From: an uncultured Actinomycetes bacterium
Lineage (GTDB): Bacteria > Actinomycetota > Actinomycetes > Mycobacteriales > Mycobacteriaceae
Assembly (NCBI GenBank): GCA_903877095.1
Contig: CAIRCP010000235.1
Location: 1 to 53,834 of the forward strand
Reading direction: 5' to 3'
Length of the DNA stretch: 53,834 nt
Shown here piece after piece: positions 40,474 through 49,882 of the stretch (positions are counted from its first letter, which is position 1; the number at the start of each line of letters is the position of its first letter). The notes beneath the pieces were generated by a model, which saw nothing but the letters and a program-made list of their open reading frames with translations, did no database searches and was not told where the DNA came from. A program made the position numbers and the translations under genes.

Positions 40474-41762
40474 GCGGGATCAGCCTCCTTCTCCGGCTGA
40501 GGGGCAGGCCAGACGTCGGGATCGGGGGAGAATCGGACGGTCAACTCGCTGCCCCGTAGCGACGCTCCGGTGACAACGCAGCGACGCAGGACCGAGGCCA
40601 ACCGAACCCGGCGGCGCAGGCTGCCGACGGAGACGATCAGGTCGTCGCCGGCCCGGCCGAGGCCCAGCGCCGCCGCATCCAGTGGCGGCAGCGTGACCCG
40701 CAGGCGGTAGACGGCGTCCAAGCCGCGGCCCGACTCCCGGTCAACGACGGGCCGCAACGGTCCGGGCGGCGGGGCGCCGTCGCGCCGGCGCGCCTCGTCG
40801 AGCAGCTGTACCAGCGCCTTGGGGCCGATCGGCTCGCCGGGCAGGTGCGGGGTGAGCACCAGTCGCAGTTCGCCGTTCGTCGCGGCCAGTTCATCAAGAA
40901 CCGACTGCTGCTCGGAAATCCGCGCCGCGTACCAGTCGAAGGCCGGGTGCTCCGGCAGGTTGCGGTACTCATACGAATCGTCTTGGAACAGAACCTGATT
41001 GACGATCAGTTCGTTGACCCGGACCCCCATCACGGCCAGCGCCCCGAGCGTGCGGGCAGCTTCGGCGGAGACGACGCGTTCCGGGGTGAGCACCAGGTGC
41101 GCCCCGACCCGTTCATCGACCAGGAGTTCGGCGAGGCTCTCAACGCCGGTGTGCAGCATCTCGACGAGGGCGACGGTGGCCGCCGTCCGCGGGTCATCGG
41201 CGGCGGCCGAGAGCCGCCGGTGCCGCGGCCAGCAGCGCTCGGCGTACAACCCGAACGCCGCCGGCAGTGTCAGCATCCGCAGCGCATCGGCGGTCGACGC
41301 ACAGTCCACGACGACGAGGTCCCACCGACCGGAATCGGCAAACCCCGCCACCCGGCGCAGACCCAGCATCTCCTGGACGCCCGGAAACGACGAAAGTTCC
41401 TCTGGCGCAATGTCGTTGAGATCCGAGACCGGGAAACGGGCCGCCAGCACCGGGGCGATCGTGCGCCAGGCCGACTCCAGCAGCGCCATGGTGTCCAATG
41501 CGAGGGCATCCAGATGTCCCCCGCCGGTGTCGCCGCCGTGTTCCTCGGTGAGGATGCGGACCGGTTCGGCGTCGCCGGTGGGCTCCACCGTCACCCCCAG
41601 GACGTCGCCGAGGGAATGCGCCTGATCGGTCGAGACCACCAGGACTCGCTGTCCGGACTGCGCGGCCGCGATCGCCGTCGCGGAGGCCAGCGTCGACTTG
41701 CCGACACCGCCTTTGCCCACGAAGAAACTGATGCGGGCCGGGGCGCTATCCACTAGATCCAC
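40470..41762 (-). CDS. ArsA/GET3-like P-loop ATPase (Rv2184c-like)
   Basis: The 430-residue protein has the deviant Walker A motif FFVGKGGVGKSTLASA (about residues 13-28), LVVSTDQAHSLGDVLG as switch I and VVVDCASTADALRML as switch II/Walker B region, all typical of the ArsA/GET3/MinD group. No arsenic genes are near, so arsenite transport is unlikely; the neighbours point to envelope lipid handling. A C-terminal domain of about 100 residues resembles the Hsp20-like fold of bacterial ArsA proteins. The start is GTG at 41762 or 41753; both overlap the SRPBCC gene. Confidence 0.85.
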   Translation of the reverse strand: MDLVDSAPARISFFVGKGGVGKSTLASATAIAAAQSGQRVLVVSTDQAHSLGDVLGVTVEPTGDAEPVRILTEEHGGDTGGGHLDALALDTMALLESAWRTIAPVLAARFPVSDLNDIAPEELSSFPGVQEMLGLRRVAGFADSGRWDLVVVDCASTADALRMLTLPAAFGLYAERCWPRHRRLSAAADDPRTAATVALVEMLHTGVESLAELLVDERVGAHLVLTPERVVSAEAARTLGALAVMGVRVNELIVNQVLFQDDSYEYRNLPEHPAFDWYAARISEQQSVLDELAATNGELRLVLTPHLPGEPIGPKALVQLLDEARRRDGAPPPGPLRPVVDRESGRGLDAVYRLRVTLPPLDAAALGLGRAGDDLIVSVGSLRRRVRLASVLRRCVVTGASLRGSELTVRFSPDPDVWPAPQPEKEADPA

Positions 41763-42198
41763 CGGGTCCCTCGACTCGCTTCTTGAGGTCCTTGAGCGCG
41801 GTCTCGGTCAGCCGGCGCTCGGCTTTGCGCTTGAGCAGACCGATCATCGGCATCAGCAGATCCACCGACAGTTCGTAGGTGACGTCGGTGCCGGATCCGT
41901 TGGGGGTCAGCAGGTAGGCGCCGTCGAGCGCCTTGAGCAACGTGCTGGACACCAGCGACCACCGCACCGAGTTCCGGTCCGCCGGCCAGTCGTACTCCAG
42001 CACCATCGTGTCGCGCAGCACCGCGGCGTCGAGCACCAACCGCGCCACGATCGGATAACCGTCGGCGTCGACCTCCAGCACTTCGGCCTCGGTGTACTCC
42101 GACACCCACTCCGGATAGGAGGCGATGTCGGCGATGACGTCCATCACGATGCGGAGGTCCGCATCGATGAAGATGGTTTGCGCCGTCTTATCAGCCAC
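41746..42198 (-). CDS. SRPBCC/polyketide cyclase-like lipid-binding protein (Rv2185c, TB16.3-like)
   Basis: This 150-residue protein is a single START/SRPBCC domain: FIDADLRIVMDVIADIASYPEWVSEYTEAEVLE, then the hydrophobic-cavity strands (RDTMVLEYDWP) and the long C-terminal helix (LLMPMIGLLKRKAERRLTETAL). Such domains bind lipids or polyketides. It is the Rv2185c (TB16.3) orthologue by position. Its stop overlaps the ArsA-like gene start. Confidence 0.87.
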   Translation of the reverse strand: MADKTAQTIFIDADLRIVMDVIADIASYPEWVSEYTEAEVLEVDADGYPIVARLVLDAAVLRDTMVLEYDWPADRNSVRWSLVSSTLLKALDGAYLLTPNGSGTDVTYELSVDLLMPMIGLLKRKAERRLTETALKDLKKRVEGPGGSSG

Positions 42199-42225
42199 AG
42201 TTACCGCTTACCCATCGCTCCTGGT

Positions 42226-42630
42226 TCAGACGGTGGGAGCCACACCCACCGGCCGTCCTGCTTCCAGCACATTCTTCACCTCGAAGGACATCCGCTTGCC
42301 CGCGACGCGGCGCTGGTGGACCATGCCGGGCAGGTCCATCTTCGCCGACTGCGCCGGCTGGGCCCCGGTCGGTTCAGCGTGCAGAAAGTAGTGCAGCACC
42401 ACGCCGTCGAGTACCGGTTCCAGCCAGATCTCCATCGTCCCGGTCAACGGCCCCGCCACCGTCCAGCGGACACCCTTGTCGGCGCGGTCCTCGACGACTT
42501 CCAGCAGCAGGTCGGGGAACCAGCGGCGCCAGCTGGCGCGATCCCCCACGGCCCGACCGACCGCCGCGGGGCTGGCAGCGACGAAGGTCTCGTCGGCAAC
42601 CTGAATACTGCTCACGCCCATCAGCTTCAC
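42226..42630 (-). CDS. SRPBCC-like conserved protein (Rv2186c-like)
   Basis: The protein (134 residues from GTG 42630) is a shorter START-like domain, with VADETFVAASPAAVGRAVGDRASWRRWFPDL at the N-terminus and WTVAGPLTGTMEIWLEPVLDGVVLHYFLH strands. It is a paralogue of the neighbour in fold but not close in sequence. Starts at ATG 42621 or GTG 42615 are equally possible, as no ribosome site decides. Position corresponds to Rv2186c. Confidence 0.78.
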   Translation of the reverse strand: MKLMGVSSIQVADETFVAASPAAVGRAVGDRASWRRWFPDLLLEVVEDRADKGVRWTVAGPLTGTMEIWLEPVLDGVVLHYFLHAEPTGAQPAQSAKMDLPGMVHQRRVAGKRMSFEVKNVLEAGRPVGVAPTV

Positions 42631-42680
42631 ATATCGCCGCCCGCGCGGGCGACTTGGTCTGACTATCGGGGCAGCCTGAG

Positions 42681-43814
42681 CTACCCCCGAAGCAGATCGC
42701 CGAGCCGTTCGGTGAGGGTGTCCCAGTTCCAGGCTCGGCGAATCCAGGCGCGCCCGGCGGCCCCCATCTCCCTGGCCGCCGCGGGGTCGGCGAGCAGACC
42801 GGAGATGGCGTCGACGATCTGGGTGTGCGAACGCCCGTCGATCACCCGGCCGGTTTCGCCCTCCCGAACGGTTTCGGGCGCTCCCCCGGAGTCACCGGCC
42901 ACCACCGGGACACCGGCCGCCGAGGCTTCCAGGAACACGATGCCCAGGCCTTCGACGTCCAGACCGCCGCCCCGGGTCCGGCAGGGCATCGCGAAAACAT
43001 CGGCCATGGCGTAGTGGCCGGGCAGTTCCTCGCCTGCCACGCTGGCGGTGAACACCACATCGGCGTCGACGCCGTTGTCGGCCGCCAGCCGGTGCAGGGT
43101 TTCGTCGTACGGTCCGCCGCCCACGATCACCAGCTTTGCGCCATCCACCCGCCGGCGGATGTCCGGCCAGGCTTTGATCAGCATGTCCTGGCCTTTGCGC
43201 GGGACCAGCCGGGAGATGCACACCACGACGGGCCGATCGCCCAAGCCGTAGCGGGCCCGCAGTTCGGCGCGGGCGGCGGGGTCGGGCCGGAAACGGTCGG
43301 CGTCGACGCCGGAGGGCAGGTGCTCCAACCGCGACCGCGGCCCGAACGCCGCCGCGAATCGTCCGCGGGTGTAGCTGCTCACGTAGGTGATGACATCGGC
43401 GTCGTTGCCGATGCGGCGCAGCGCGGTTCGTGCGCCGGGCAGCATCGACCAGCCCACCTCGTGGCCGTGCGTACATGCCAGCACCCGATCCGCCCCGGCG
43501 GCACGGGCGCGCGGGCCCAGCAGCGCCAGCGGCGCGGCGGCGCCGAACCACACGGTCTGGATGGCGTGCTCAGCGATCAGCCGGCGCATCCGCCGGTCGA
43601 CGCCGGGCTCGGGAAGCATCAGCGTGCCGGGATGGCGGACCACCGGAAACGGCGCCGCGCGATCGTAAGCGTCGGCGCCTTTCCACTGCGGGGCGTACAC
43701 CACCAGCTCGTGCTCGCCGGCGGCGGCGAGCCGGTTGGCGAACTGCTCAAGGTAAGACTGGATGCCGCCGCGGCGGGGCGGGAAATCATTGGTCAGCAGC
43801 AGAATCCGGGTCAT
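42681..43814 (-). CDS. pimB: GDP-mannose-dependent mannosyltransferase PimB'
   Basis: PimB' (Rv2188c type, GT4, GT-B fold) adds the second mannose to phosphatidyl-myo-inositol mannoside. The 377-residue protein has the N-terminal loop LLTNDFPPRRGGIQSYLEQFA, the CTHGHEVGW motif with the acceptor-side His, VVVCISRLVPRKGQDMLIKAWP and the donor-binding EGLGIVFLEASAAGVPVVAGDSGGAPE. In M. tuberculosis fadD15 separates it from Rv2186c; here the genes are 50 bp apart on one strand. Confidence 0.94.
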   Translation of the reverse strand: MTRILLLTNDFPPRRGGIQSYLEQFANRLAAAGEHELVVYAPQWKGADAYDRAAPFPVVRHPGTLMLPEPGVDRRMRRLIAEHAIQTVWFGAAAPLALLGPRARAAGADRVLACTHGHEVGWSMLPGARTALRRIGNDADVITYVSSYTRGRFAAAFGPRSRLEHLPSGVDADRFRPDPAARAELRARYGLGDRPVVVCISRLVPRKGQDMLIKAWPDIRRRVDGAKLVIVGGGPYDETLHRLAADNGVDADVVFTASVAGEELPGHYAMADVFAMPCRTRGGGLDVEGLGIVFLEASAAGVPVVAGDSGGAPETVREGETGRVIDGRSHTQIVDAISGLLADPAAAREMGAAGRAWIRRAWNWDTLTERLGDLLRG

Positions 43815-43835
43815 CGCCTGTAGAGGGTACGGCGG

Positions 43836-44642
43836 CTACCGGGTCAGCCACGCCGCCCATCGGGATTGCAGCGAGTGAAGATCGGTGCCGAGGGCCGACT
43901 GCACGGCGGTGGCCAGATCACCGTGGCCCGCCCCGCATGCCTGGGTGTAGAGCCGACGCAGACCGTCGACGCCGTAGGTGTCGGCGACGAACCGGGCGAA
44001 CCACCACGCCCGGTCGTACCCGGCGGACCGGTCGGGACCGGGCCGGTCCAGGTCGGCGTCGCTGGGTAGCGCCGGCGATCGGCCGGCACCCGGCGGTAGC
44101 GGCGCCGGTGGCCGGGCAACGAAATCGGCGACGCCCTCCGTCAGCCAGCGCGGGGCGTCCGGCGCGGTGTCAGCCCGGGCCGCGTAGTGAAAAAGCTCAT
44201 GGGTCAACACCATTCGCAATGCCTGATCGGACATGTCCGTTGCGCCGGGGGCGAGCACAACGCGCTGCCCGGAGGCGTACCGCCGGGTGACGTCGACCTC
44301 GTCGGCCACCGACACCGCTGCGATGTCGCCCCACTGCCGGCCCGGATCAAGGTGGGCCTGGGCGGCGAACTGCGCTCCGGTGCCGGTGGCGACGACGACG
44401 ATGTCACCCGGCCAGTCGGTGCCCCAGAACCGCTCGACGGCGGCAACCGCATCGCCGAGATCCGACGCGACACGCCCGATCAGCGCGTCGGTTCGGGCGC
44501 CGCCGAGGCTGACCGGCCGCATCTCCCGGCCGCCGACAGCGATCGGTGTGGCCGCTACCGGGGCAACCGTCGGGGTCGACGCGGGGGTCGGGTCAGAAGG
44601 ATCGGCAGCCGGACGGAACAGAATGAAGGCAGCAGCCACCAC
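43836..44642 (-). CDS. Membrane-anchored gluzincin-like protein (Rv2189c-like)
   Basis: The protein has an N-terminal hydrophobic segment (VVAAAFILF), a Pro/Thr-rich linker and a domain with LTHELFHYAAR, an HExxH zinc-protease motif, followed by PRWLTEGVADFVARP with the third ligand Glu, as in gluzincins. It would act outside the membrane. GTG 44642 gives 268 residues; a longer frame has no ATG, GTG or TTG near, but a CTG at 44687 overlaps the ripC stop (CTGA) and would add a fuller signal anchor. It is syntenic with Rv2189c. Confidence 0.8.
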   Translation of the reverse strand: MVAAAFILFRPAADPSDPTPASTPTVAPVAATPIAVGGREMRPVSLGGARTDALIGRVASDLGDAVAAVERFWGTDWPGDIVVVATGTGAQFAAQAHLDPGRQWGDIAAVSVADEVDVTRRYASGQRVVLAPGATDMSDQALRMVLTHELFHYAARADTAPDAPRWLTEGVADFVARPPAPLPPGAGRSPALPSDADLDRPGPDRSAGYDRAWWFARFVADTYGVDGLRRLYTQACGAGHGDLATAVQSALGTDLHSLQSRWAAWLTR

Positions 44643-44683
44643 CTCGGTGGCGAGAACCGCCGCGAGCGCGGCGCGAGACGGGA

Positions 44684-45772
44684 TCAGTACCGACGGACGT
44701 TGTAGATCGGGGCGTTGTTCACCGGGGCCACGGCCACCGGCACACCGAAGGTCGAGGCGTGCACCATCATGCCGTCGCCGATATACAGACCGACGTGCGA
44801 GGCGTCGGAGTAGTACGTCACGACATCGCCTGGTTGCATCTGGTCCAACGAGACGGGCTGCCCGCCCCCGGACTGCATCTGGCTGGAATGCGGCAGGAAG
44901 ACGCCGGACTGCTGGAAAGCCCACATCACCAGACCCGAGCAGTCGAAGGCACCCGGCCCGGAGCCGCCCCACACGTAGGGGTCACCCAGCCGGCTGAGCG
45001 CGGCCTGGACGGCGGCCGCCCCGGCGCCGCTTCCGCCGCCGCCACCCGGGCGGGGCAGGGCCGCGAGCGCGGCAAAATCGGCCTGACGGGCCATCACCGA
45101 TGGCGGGAGTGCGCCCGGCGAGGCCAGAGCAGCCTGCTGCACCGCGGTGAGCATGGCGTAGCGGGCCTTGACCGAGGTGATCTGAACCTGCAGTTCGGAC
45201 TGCTTCCGCTGCAGGTCGGCGCGTACCGCCGCGGCTTCGTCGGCGGCCGTCCTGGCATCGGCGGCGGACTTGGCCGAAGCGTCCTCGACGAGGATGGCCT
45301 GCTGGTTGGCAGCCCGGAAGCTGTCCATCTGCTCGGACATCTCATGAGCCATCACGCGTTGGATGGACATCTTGTCGATCAGGTTCTGCGGGGATGCAGC
45401 CGTCAGCATGGCGTTCAGACCGTCGGTGCGGCCGCCCATGTAGACCGCGGCAGCTAATTTGTCGACGTTGCCCTGGTAGGTGAACAGCTGTGCCTTGGCG
45501 GCGTCCAGAGCAGCGAGATCCTCGGTGTGCTTGAGGTCTGCGGCGGCCTGGATCTGCACCTTCTTATCGAGGTCAATCTCGGCCGAGTGCGCGGTCTCGG
45601 TGAGTTGCTCGGCCTGCCGGGAGAGTTCCTTGAGCTTGGCCAGCGCGTCCTCGGCGGGATCGGCTACCGCGGCGGTGGCCCACATACCCGTCATGGCCGT
45701 CGCACTGACGATTGCGCCAACCCACGCCTTACGGACAACGGAATTCGTTAAGGACATGCGGTCAAATTTCAA
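44684..45772 (-). CDS. ripC: Peptidoglycan endopeptidase RipC (NlpC/P60)
   Basis: RipC hydrolyses peptidoglycan stem peptides outside the cell and is controlled by FtsEX in M. tuberculosis. The 362-residue protein has a signal peptide (to about residue 37, AVADP), a long coiled-coil domain (about 40-215) and a C-terminal NlpC/P60 domain with Cys278 in FDCSG, His326 in ASHVGLYIG and His338. The linker between the domains is short and Gly-rich. AAAGGA 9 nt before TTG 45772 supports that start over ATG 45757. Confidence 0.93.
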   Translation of the reverse strand: MKFDRMSLTNSVVRKAWVGAIVSATAMTGMWATAAVADPAEDALAKLKELSRQAEQLTETAHSAEIDLDKKVQIQAAADLKHTEDLAALDAAKAQLFTYQGNVDKLAAAVYMGGRTDGLNAMLTAASPQNLIDKMSIQRVMAHEMSEQMDSFRAANQQAILVEDASAKSAADARTAADEAAAVRADLQRKQSELQVQITSVKARYAMLTAVQQAALASPGALPPSVMARQADFAALAALPRPGGGGGSGAGAAAVQAALSRLGDPYVWGGSGPGAFDCSGLVMWAFQQSGVFLPHSSQMQSGGGQPVSLDQMQPGDVVTYYSDASHVGLYIGDGMMVHASTFGVPVAVAPVNNAPIYNVRRY

Positions 45773-45842
45773 GACTTCGAATCCTTTGACTGCGTCGACT
45801 CAACTCGTCGAATGGCCTGCACCTGTGTCTTAGGTCTCAGAT

Positions 45843-45872
45843 AGGTTACGAAACGGCATCGGCTTTGTCCAA
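45843..45872 (-). promoter_or_regulatory. Predicted ripC promoter
   Basis: On the minus strand TTGGAC (45867-45872) and TAACCT (45843-45848) are separated by 18 bp, a plausible sigma-A pair. The 5' leader would be about 60 nt. Confidence 0.45.
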
Positions 45873-45937
45873 CAACGACGCTAAGAACTTGCGTCACATG
45901 AACAACACCAGCCTCATATCCGGGAGCGCTGTCCAGA

Positions 45938-46168
45938 CTAGCTTGCCAGCCCGGAGCCACCGTCCCGCCGAATTGGAACCAGCCGCAACCGCGGTGCCAT
46001 GCCGGCCTCAGCGAGCACTTCCAGCGCTGCCCGCTCATCCTCCAGCAAAATTTCGGGTACTCCGAGCAGCACGCTGACCACGCACTCCCGGCAACCCGGT
46101 CCACGGACCGCGCACTCATCGCAGTCGATGACCACCGGCTCATCCGGCCTGGGTGTGCGGTATCCCAT
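45938..46168 (-). CDS. Small cysteine-rich protein of unknown function
   Basis: This 76-residue protein opens MGYRTPRPDEPVVIDCDECAVRGPGCRECVVSVLLG: four cysteines as CxxC and CxxC pairs separated by seven residues, a possible zinc or Fe-S site, followed by an Ile/Leu/Glu-rich helix and PRLRLVPIRRDGG. GAGGAG 6 nt before the ATG is an excellent ribosome site. Gene-like composition and the ordered Cys pattern indicate a real gene. I recall similar short proteins upstream of ripC in other mycobacteria but cannot confirm it. It may share a role in ripC regulation. Confidence 0.75.
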   Translation of the reverse strand: MGYRTPRPDEPVVIDCDECAVRGPGCRECVVSVLLGVPEILLEDERAALEVLAEAGMAPRLRLVPIRRDGGSGLAS

Positions 46169-46282
46169 ATCGGTCTCCTCAGGGGTGGCAACACGTGTGC
46201 ATTGCGGTTGGCTGCACCCTAAGTCGACCCTCCGACAAATTTAATTTCCGCTGCGCCGCCCGGAAATGTCGGTAGCCCCGGA

Positions 46283-46288
46283 TAGCGT
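46283..46288 (+). promoter_or_regulatory. -10 box of the DnaQ/GIY-YIG gene (leaderless)
   Basis: TAGCGT lies 7 nt before the in-frame GTG at 46296. If correct, the upstream ATG at 46266 is not in the mRNA. Confidence 0.5.
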
Positions 46289-46295
46289 CGGGGTC

Positions 46296-48176
46296 GTGGC
46301 CGGTTCCGGGACAAACCCGCAGCTCACGTTCGCCAGCGTGATGGCGGGCAGCGGTGACGAGGGCATGTTCGGCCCCGCCGACCTTCCGTTGCGCGAGACG
46401 ACGTTCGTCGTCGTCGACCTTGAGACGACCGGCGGACGATCCAAGGACGCGCCAGACGGATCGTTCGACGCCATCACCGAGATCGGTGCGATCAAGATCC
46501 GCGGCGGCGAGGTGATCGGCGAGTTCGCGACCCTGATTGATCCCCAGCGCGCCATCCCGCCGCAGATCGTCGAGCTCACCGGCATCACCACCGCGATGGT
46601 TCGCAACGCCCCGACCATCGCCGCGGTGCTGCCGATGTTCCTGGAATTCGCCCACGGCGCGGTGCTGGTGGCCCACAACGCCGGCTTCGACATCAGCTTC
46701 CTGAAGGCCGCCGCCGTGCGGTGCGGCATCGAATGGCCGCGCCCACCGGTGCTGTGCACGGTTCGGCTGGCCCGCCGGGTACTGAGCCGCGAGGAGGCGC
46801 CCAGCGTCCGTCTCGCCACGCTGGCCCGGCTCGTCGGGGCCGCCACCCAGCCCACGCACCGGGCTCTCGACGATGCCCGCGCCACGGTCGACGTGCTGCA
46901 TGCCCTCATCGAGCGGGTGGGCAATCAAGGGGTGACCACCTACGGCGAGCTTCGGTCGTATCTACCCGGGGTGACCAACGCGCAGCGGCGCAAGCGAGTG
47001 CTGGCGCAAGGAATGCCGCACCGGCCGGGGGTGTACCTGTTCCGGGGACCCGGCGACGAGGTCCTCTATATAGGTACGGCGTCGGATCTGCGCCGGAGAG
47101 TCGGCCAGTACTTCACCGGCGCCGACCCGCGCGGCCGAATGAAGGAGATGGTGGCCCTGGCCACCGCCGTCGACCACGTCGAATGCGCACATGCGCTGGA
47201 GGCCGGGGTTCGCGAGCTGCGTCTGCTGGCCGCCCATGCCCCGCCGTACAACCGCCGGTCACGCTTCCCGCACCGGTGGTGGTGGGTGGTGCTGACCGAC
47301 GAACCGTTCCCCCGGCTCTCGGTGGTGCGCGAGCCGCGACTGGATCGCGCGGTCGGCCCGCTCCGGTCACGGGCGGACGCCGCCGCCACCGCAGGCCTGA
47401 TCGCCCGGTTCACCGGGGTGCGGACCTGCACCGGGAGGATCGGTGTCGGCGGCACACACGGCCCGGCCTGCCCGCCCCGGGAGGTGGCACCGTGTCCGGC
47501 GGAACCCGGGGTCAGCGCCGAGCAGTACGCGGACGCCCCGCGGCGGGTTGCGGAACTGATCGACGGCCGTGACAACGCCGCACTGGCCGCAGCGGTTCGG
47601 CAGGTAGGCGACCTGGCGGCGCGGACCAGATATGAAAACGCGGCCCGGTTGCGGGATCTCACCGCGTCAGCCGTGGACGTGTTGTGGCGCGGACAACGGC
47701 TGCGAGCGCTGGCCGAGGTCACCGAACTCGTGGCCGCCGGTCCCAACGGCGAGGGCGGTTGGCAGTTGGCGGTGGTCCGGCACGGCCGGCTGGCCGCGGC
47801 GGGCTGTGCGCGCCGTGGCGTGCCGCCGATGCCAGTGGTCGAGGCTTTGCAGAGCGCCGCCCAGGTGGTGCTGCCGCAGCCGGCGCCGCTGGGCGGCGCT
47901 CTGGTCGAGGAGACCGCGTTGATCGCGCGGTGGCTGAGTCAGCCCGGCGTCCGGATCGTCTGCGCAACAACAGGTTTCGCGTCACCCCTATATTCGGCCG
48001 GGCCGTGGATCGACTGGGCCGCCGCGGCCCGGTCGGCCAGATACGCCGCGTCAGAACTGCTGGGTGAACGCGATCCAGCGGTCCAGCAGACGCCGCGCCG
48101 CGCCGGAGTCGATAGCGGCGGCGGCCCGGCTCAATCCCTCCTCCCAGGACGGAAGCCACTCGGCATGGCTGGATAG
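46296..48176 (+). CDS. DnaQ-like exonuclease / GIY-YIG endonuclease fusion (Rv2191, Cho-like)
   Basis: The 626-residue protein joins two nuclease modules. An N-terminal DEDDh exonuclease (about 30-210) has [11 protein letters not shown], the [10 protein letters not shown] motif and [17 protein letters not shown] domain (about 240-320) has [25 protein letters not shown], as in UvrC and Cho. A C-terminal UvrC-like region with cysteines follows. It probably incises DNA near lesions and trims the ends. GTG 46296 is preferred because of the -10 box; ATG 46266 would add 10 residues. The last 126 bp overlap trpD on the other strand. Confidence 0.9.
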   Translation: MAGSGTNPQLTFASVMAGSGDEGMFGPADLPLRETTFVVVDLETTGGRSKDAPDGSFDAITEIGAIKIRGGEVIGEFATLIDPQRAIPPQIVELTGITTAMVRNAPTIAAVLPMFLEFAHGAVLVAHNAGFDISFLKAAAVRCGIEWPRPPVLCTVRLARRVLSREEAPSVRLATLARLVGAATQPTHRALDDARATVDVLHALIERVGNQGVTTYGELRSYLPGVTNAQRRKRVLAQGMPHRPGVYLFRGPGDEVLYIGTASDLRRRVGQYFTGADPRGRMKEMVALATAVDHVECAHALEAGVRELRLLAAHAPPYNRRSRFPHRWWWVVLTDEPFPRLSVVREPRLDRAVGPLRSRADAAATAGLIARFTGVRTCTGRIGVGGTHGPACPPREVAPCPAEPGVSAEQYADAPRRVAELIDGRDNAALAAAVRQVGDLAARTRYENAARLRDLTASAVDVLWRGQRLRALAEVTELVAAGPNGEGGWQLAVVRHGRLAAAGCARRGVPPMPVVEALQSAAQVVLPQPAPLGGALVEETALIARWLSQPGVRIVCATTGFASPLYSAGPWIDWAAAARSARYAASELLGERDPAVQQTPRRAGVDSGGGPAQSLLPGRKPLGMAG

Positions 48177-49124
48177 CCCGGCGTGGGCCACCATCGCCCC
48201 GGCCGCGTTCAGCACCACCGCATCGCGCACCGCGCCGGTGGCACCGCCGAACACCGCATGCGCCTCCTCGGCGTTCCTCCGGGCGTCGCCACCGACGAGT
48301 TCGGAGATCTCGGCGCGGGGAAACCCGAAACCCAGGGGGTCGAACGTGAGCTTGTCGATGGTGCCCGCCTGCACTCGCCAGATGGTGCTGGTGGTGGTCG
48401 TGGTGAGTTCGTCAAGACCGTCGTCGCCGTGCACCACCAGGACACTGCACCGCCGCGCCGCGAACACGCCGGCCATCACCTCGGCGAGATCGGCGAACGC
48501 ACACCCGATCAGGCCGGCCCGCGGCCCGGCAGGATTGGTCAGCGGCCCCAGCAGATTGAACACCGTGGGAACCCCGATCTCGCGGCGAGGCGGCCCGGCG
48601 TACTTATAGGACGGGTGGAACACCGGGGCGAAGCAGAACCCGATGCCCACCTCGGCAACGCACCGAGCCACCTGTTCGGGCCCAAGGTCGATGCGCAAGC
48701 CCAGCGCTTCGAGCATGTCGGCGCCACCGCTCTGCGACGAGGCGGCCCGGTTGCCGTGCTTGACCACCGGCACCCCGGCCGCGGCCACCACGATCGCGGC
48801 CATCGTCGACAGGTTCACCGTGTTGGACCGGTCCCCGCCGGTGCCGACGACGTCGACGGTGTCGGTGCCGATGTCTCCGGTGGGAACTCGCAGCGCGAAT
48901 CCCAGCATGGTGTCGGCGAGCTCCCGCACCTCAGCGGCCGTGGGCCGCTTCATCTTCATCGACACGCCGAAGGCCGCGATCTGAGCGGGGGTGGCAGCGC
49001 CGGTCATGATCTGCTCCATCGCCCAGGCCGCCTGACCATGACCCAACTCGGCTCCGGTGGTCAACCGACCCAGGACCAGCGGCCATGACGTGTCGGGAAG
49101 CGTCTCGGGAGGCGTCTGCGTCAC
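48051..49124 (-). CDS. trpD: Anthranilate phosphoribosyltransferase
   Basis: TrpD joins anthranilate to PRPP in tryptophan synthesis. The 357-residue protein has the PRPP loop [40 protein letters not shown], the [38 protein letters not shown] anthranilate tunnel and [10 protein letters not shown]. The other trp genes are not here, as in M. tuberculosis. It begins at GTG and diverges from ctaE by 132 bp. Confidence 0.97.
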   Translation of the reverse strand: MTQTPPETLPDTSWPLVLGRLTTGAELGHGQAAWAMEQIMTGAATPAQIAAFGVSMKMKRPTAAEVRELADTMLGFALRVPTGDIGTDTVDVVGTGGDRSNTVNLSTMAAIVVAAAGVPVVKHGNRAASSQSGGADMLEALGLRIDLGPEQVARCVAEVGIGFCFAPVFHPSYKYAGPPRREIGVPTVFNLLGPLTNPAGPRAGLIGCAFADLAEVMAGVFAARRCSVLVVHGDDGLDELTTTTTSTIWRVQAGTIDKLTFDPLGFGFPRAEISELVGGDARRNAEEAHAVFGGATGAVRDAVVLNAAGAMVAHAGLSSHAEWLPSWEEGLSRAAAAIDSGAARRLLDRWIAFTQQF

Positions 49125-49243
49125 TGGCAGATCGTCGCACAGACACGCCGGGAAGCGACCGCGTCCGGGCAGGCCGCGGGGGCTGCCGAAACTTTATTGT
49201 GACCAATTCTCGCCCTGGGTGTACCTGACCAACTACAAAGCGT

Positions 49244-49249
49244 CATACT
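49244..49249 (+). promoter_or_regulatory. -10 box of the ctaE-qcrCAB operon (leaderless)
   Basis: CATACT lies 7 nt before GTG 49257, so ctaE mRNA probably begins at its start codon. No ribosome site precedes the GTG. The first base departs from TANNNT, so confidence is moderate. Confidence 0.4.
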
Positions 49250-49256
49250 TCTCTTT

Positions 49257-49868
49257 GTGACAAGCGCTGTAGGCACCTCCGGAACTGCGATAACGTCCCG
49301 CGTACATTCGCTGAACCGACCGAACATGGTCAGTGTCGGCACCATCGTGTGGCTATCCAGTGAGCTCATGTTCTTTGCTGGCCTGTTCGCGATGTACTTC
49401 ACCGCACGGTCCCAGTCCGGCGGCAACTGGCCCCCTCCGCCCACCGAGCTGAACCTGTTCCAAGCGGTACCGGTCACCTTGGTGCTGATCGCGTCGTCGT
49501 TCACCTGCCAGATGGGTGTGTTCGCCGCCGAACGCGGGGACGTCTTTGGACTGCGCCGGTGGTACACCGCGACGTTCTTCATGGGCCTGTTCTTTGTCCT
49601 CGGTCAGGCCTACGAGTACTTCCATCTGGTCACCCACGGGACGACCATCGCCAGCAGCGCGTACGGCAGTGTGTTCTACCTGGCCACCGGCTTCCACGGC
49701 TTGCACGTGGTCGGCGGTTTGGTCGCCTTCATCCTGCTGCTGCTGCGCACCAGAATGACCAAGTTCACACCGGCTCAAGCGACCGCCGCGATCGTGGTGT
49801 CCTACTACTGGCACTTCGTCGACATCGTCTGGATCGCACTGTTCGCCACCATCTACTTCATCCGATGA
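49257..49868 (+). CDS. ctaE: Cytochrome aa3 oxidase subunit III CtaE
   Basis: The 203-residue protein has five transmembrane helices, as in actinobacterial subunit III, with the conserved [37 protein letters not shown] and [15 protein letters not shown] segments. It is part of the aa3 oxidase that forms a supercomplex with cytochrome bcc; the catalytic ctaC and ctaD genes are elsewhere. Translation starts at a GTG without a leader. It is followed 14 bp later by qcrC. Confidence 0.97.
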   Translation: MTSAVGTSGTAITSRVHSLNRPNMVSVGTIVWLSSELMFFAGLFAMYFTARSQSGGNWPPPPTELNLFQAVPVTLVLIASSFTCQMGVFAAERGDVFGLRRWYTATFFMGLFFVLGQAYEYFHLVTHGTTIASSAYGSVFYLATGFHGLHVVGGLVAFILLLLRTRMTKFTPAQATAAIVVSYYWHFVDIVWIALFATIYFIR

Positions 49869-49882
49869 TGAGAAGGGGTTCG

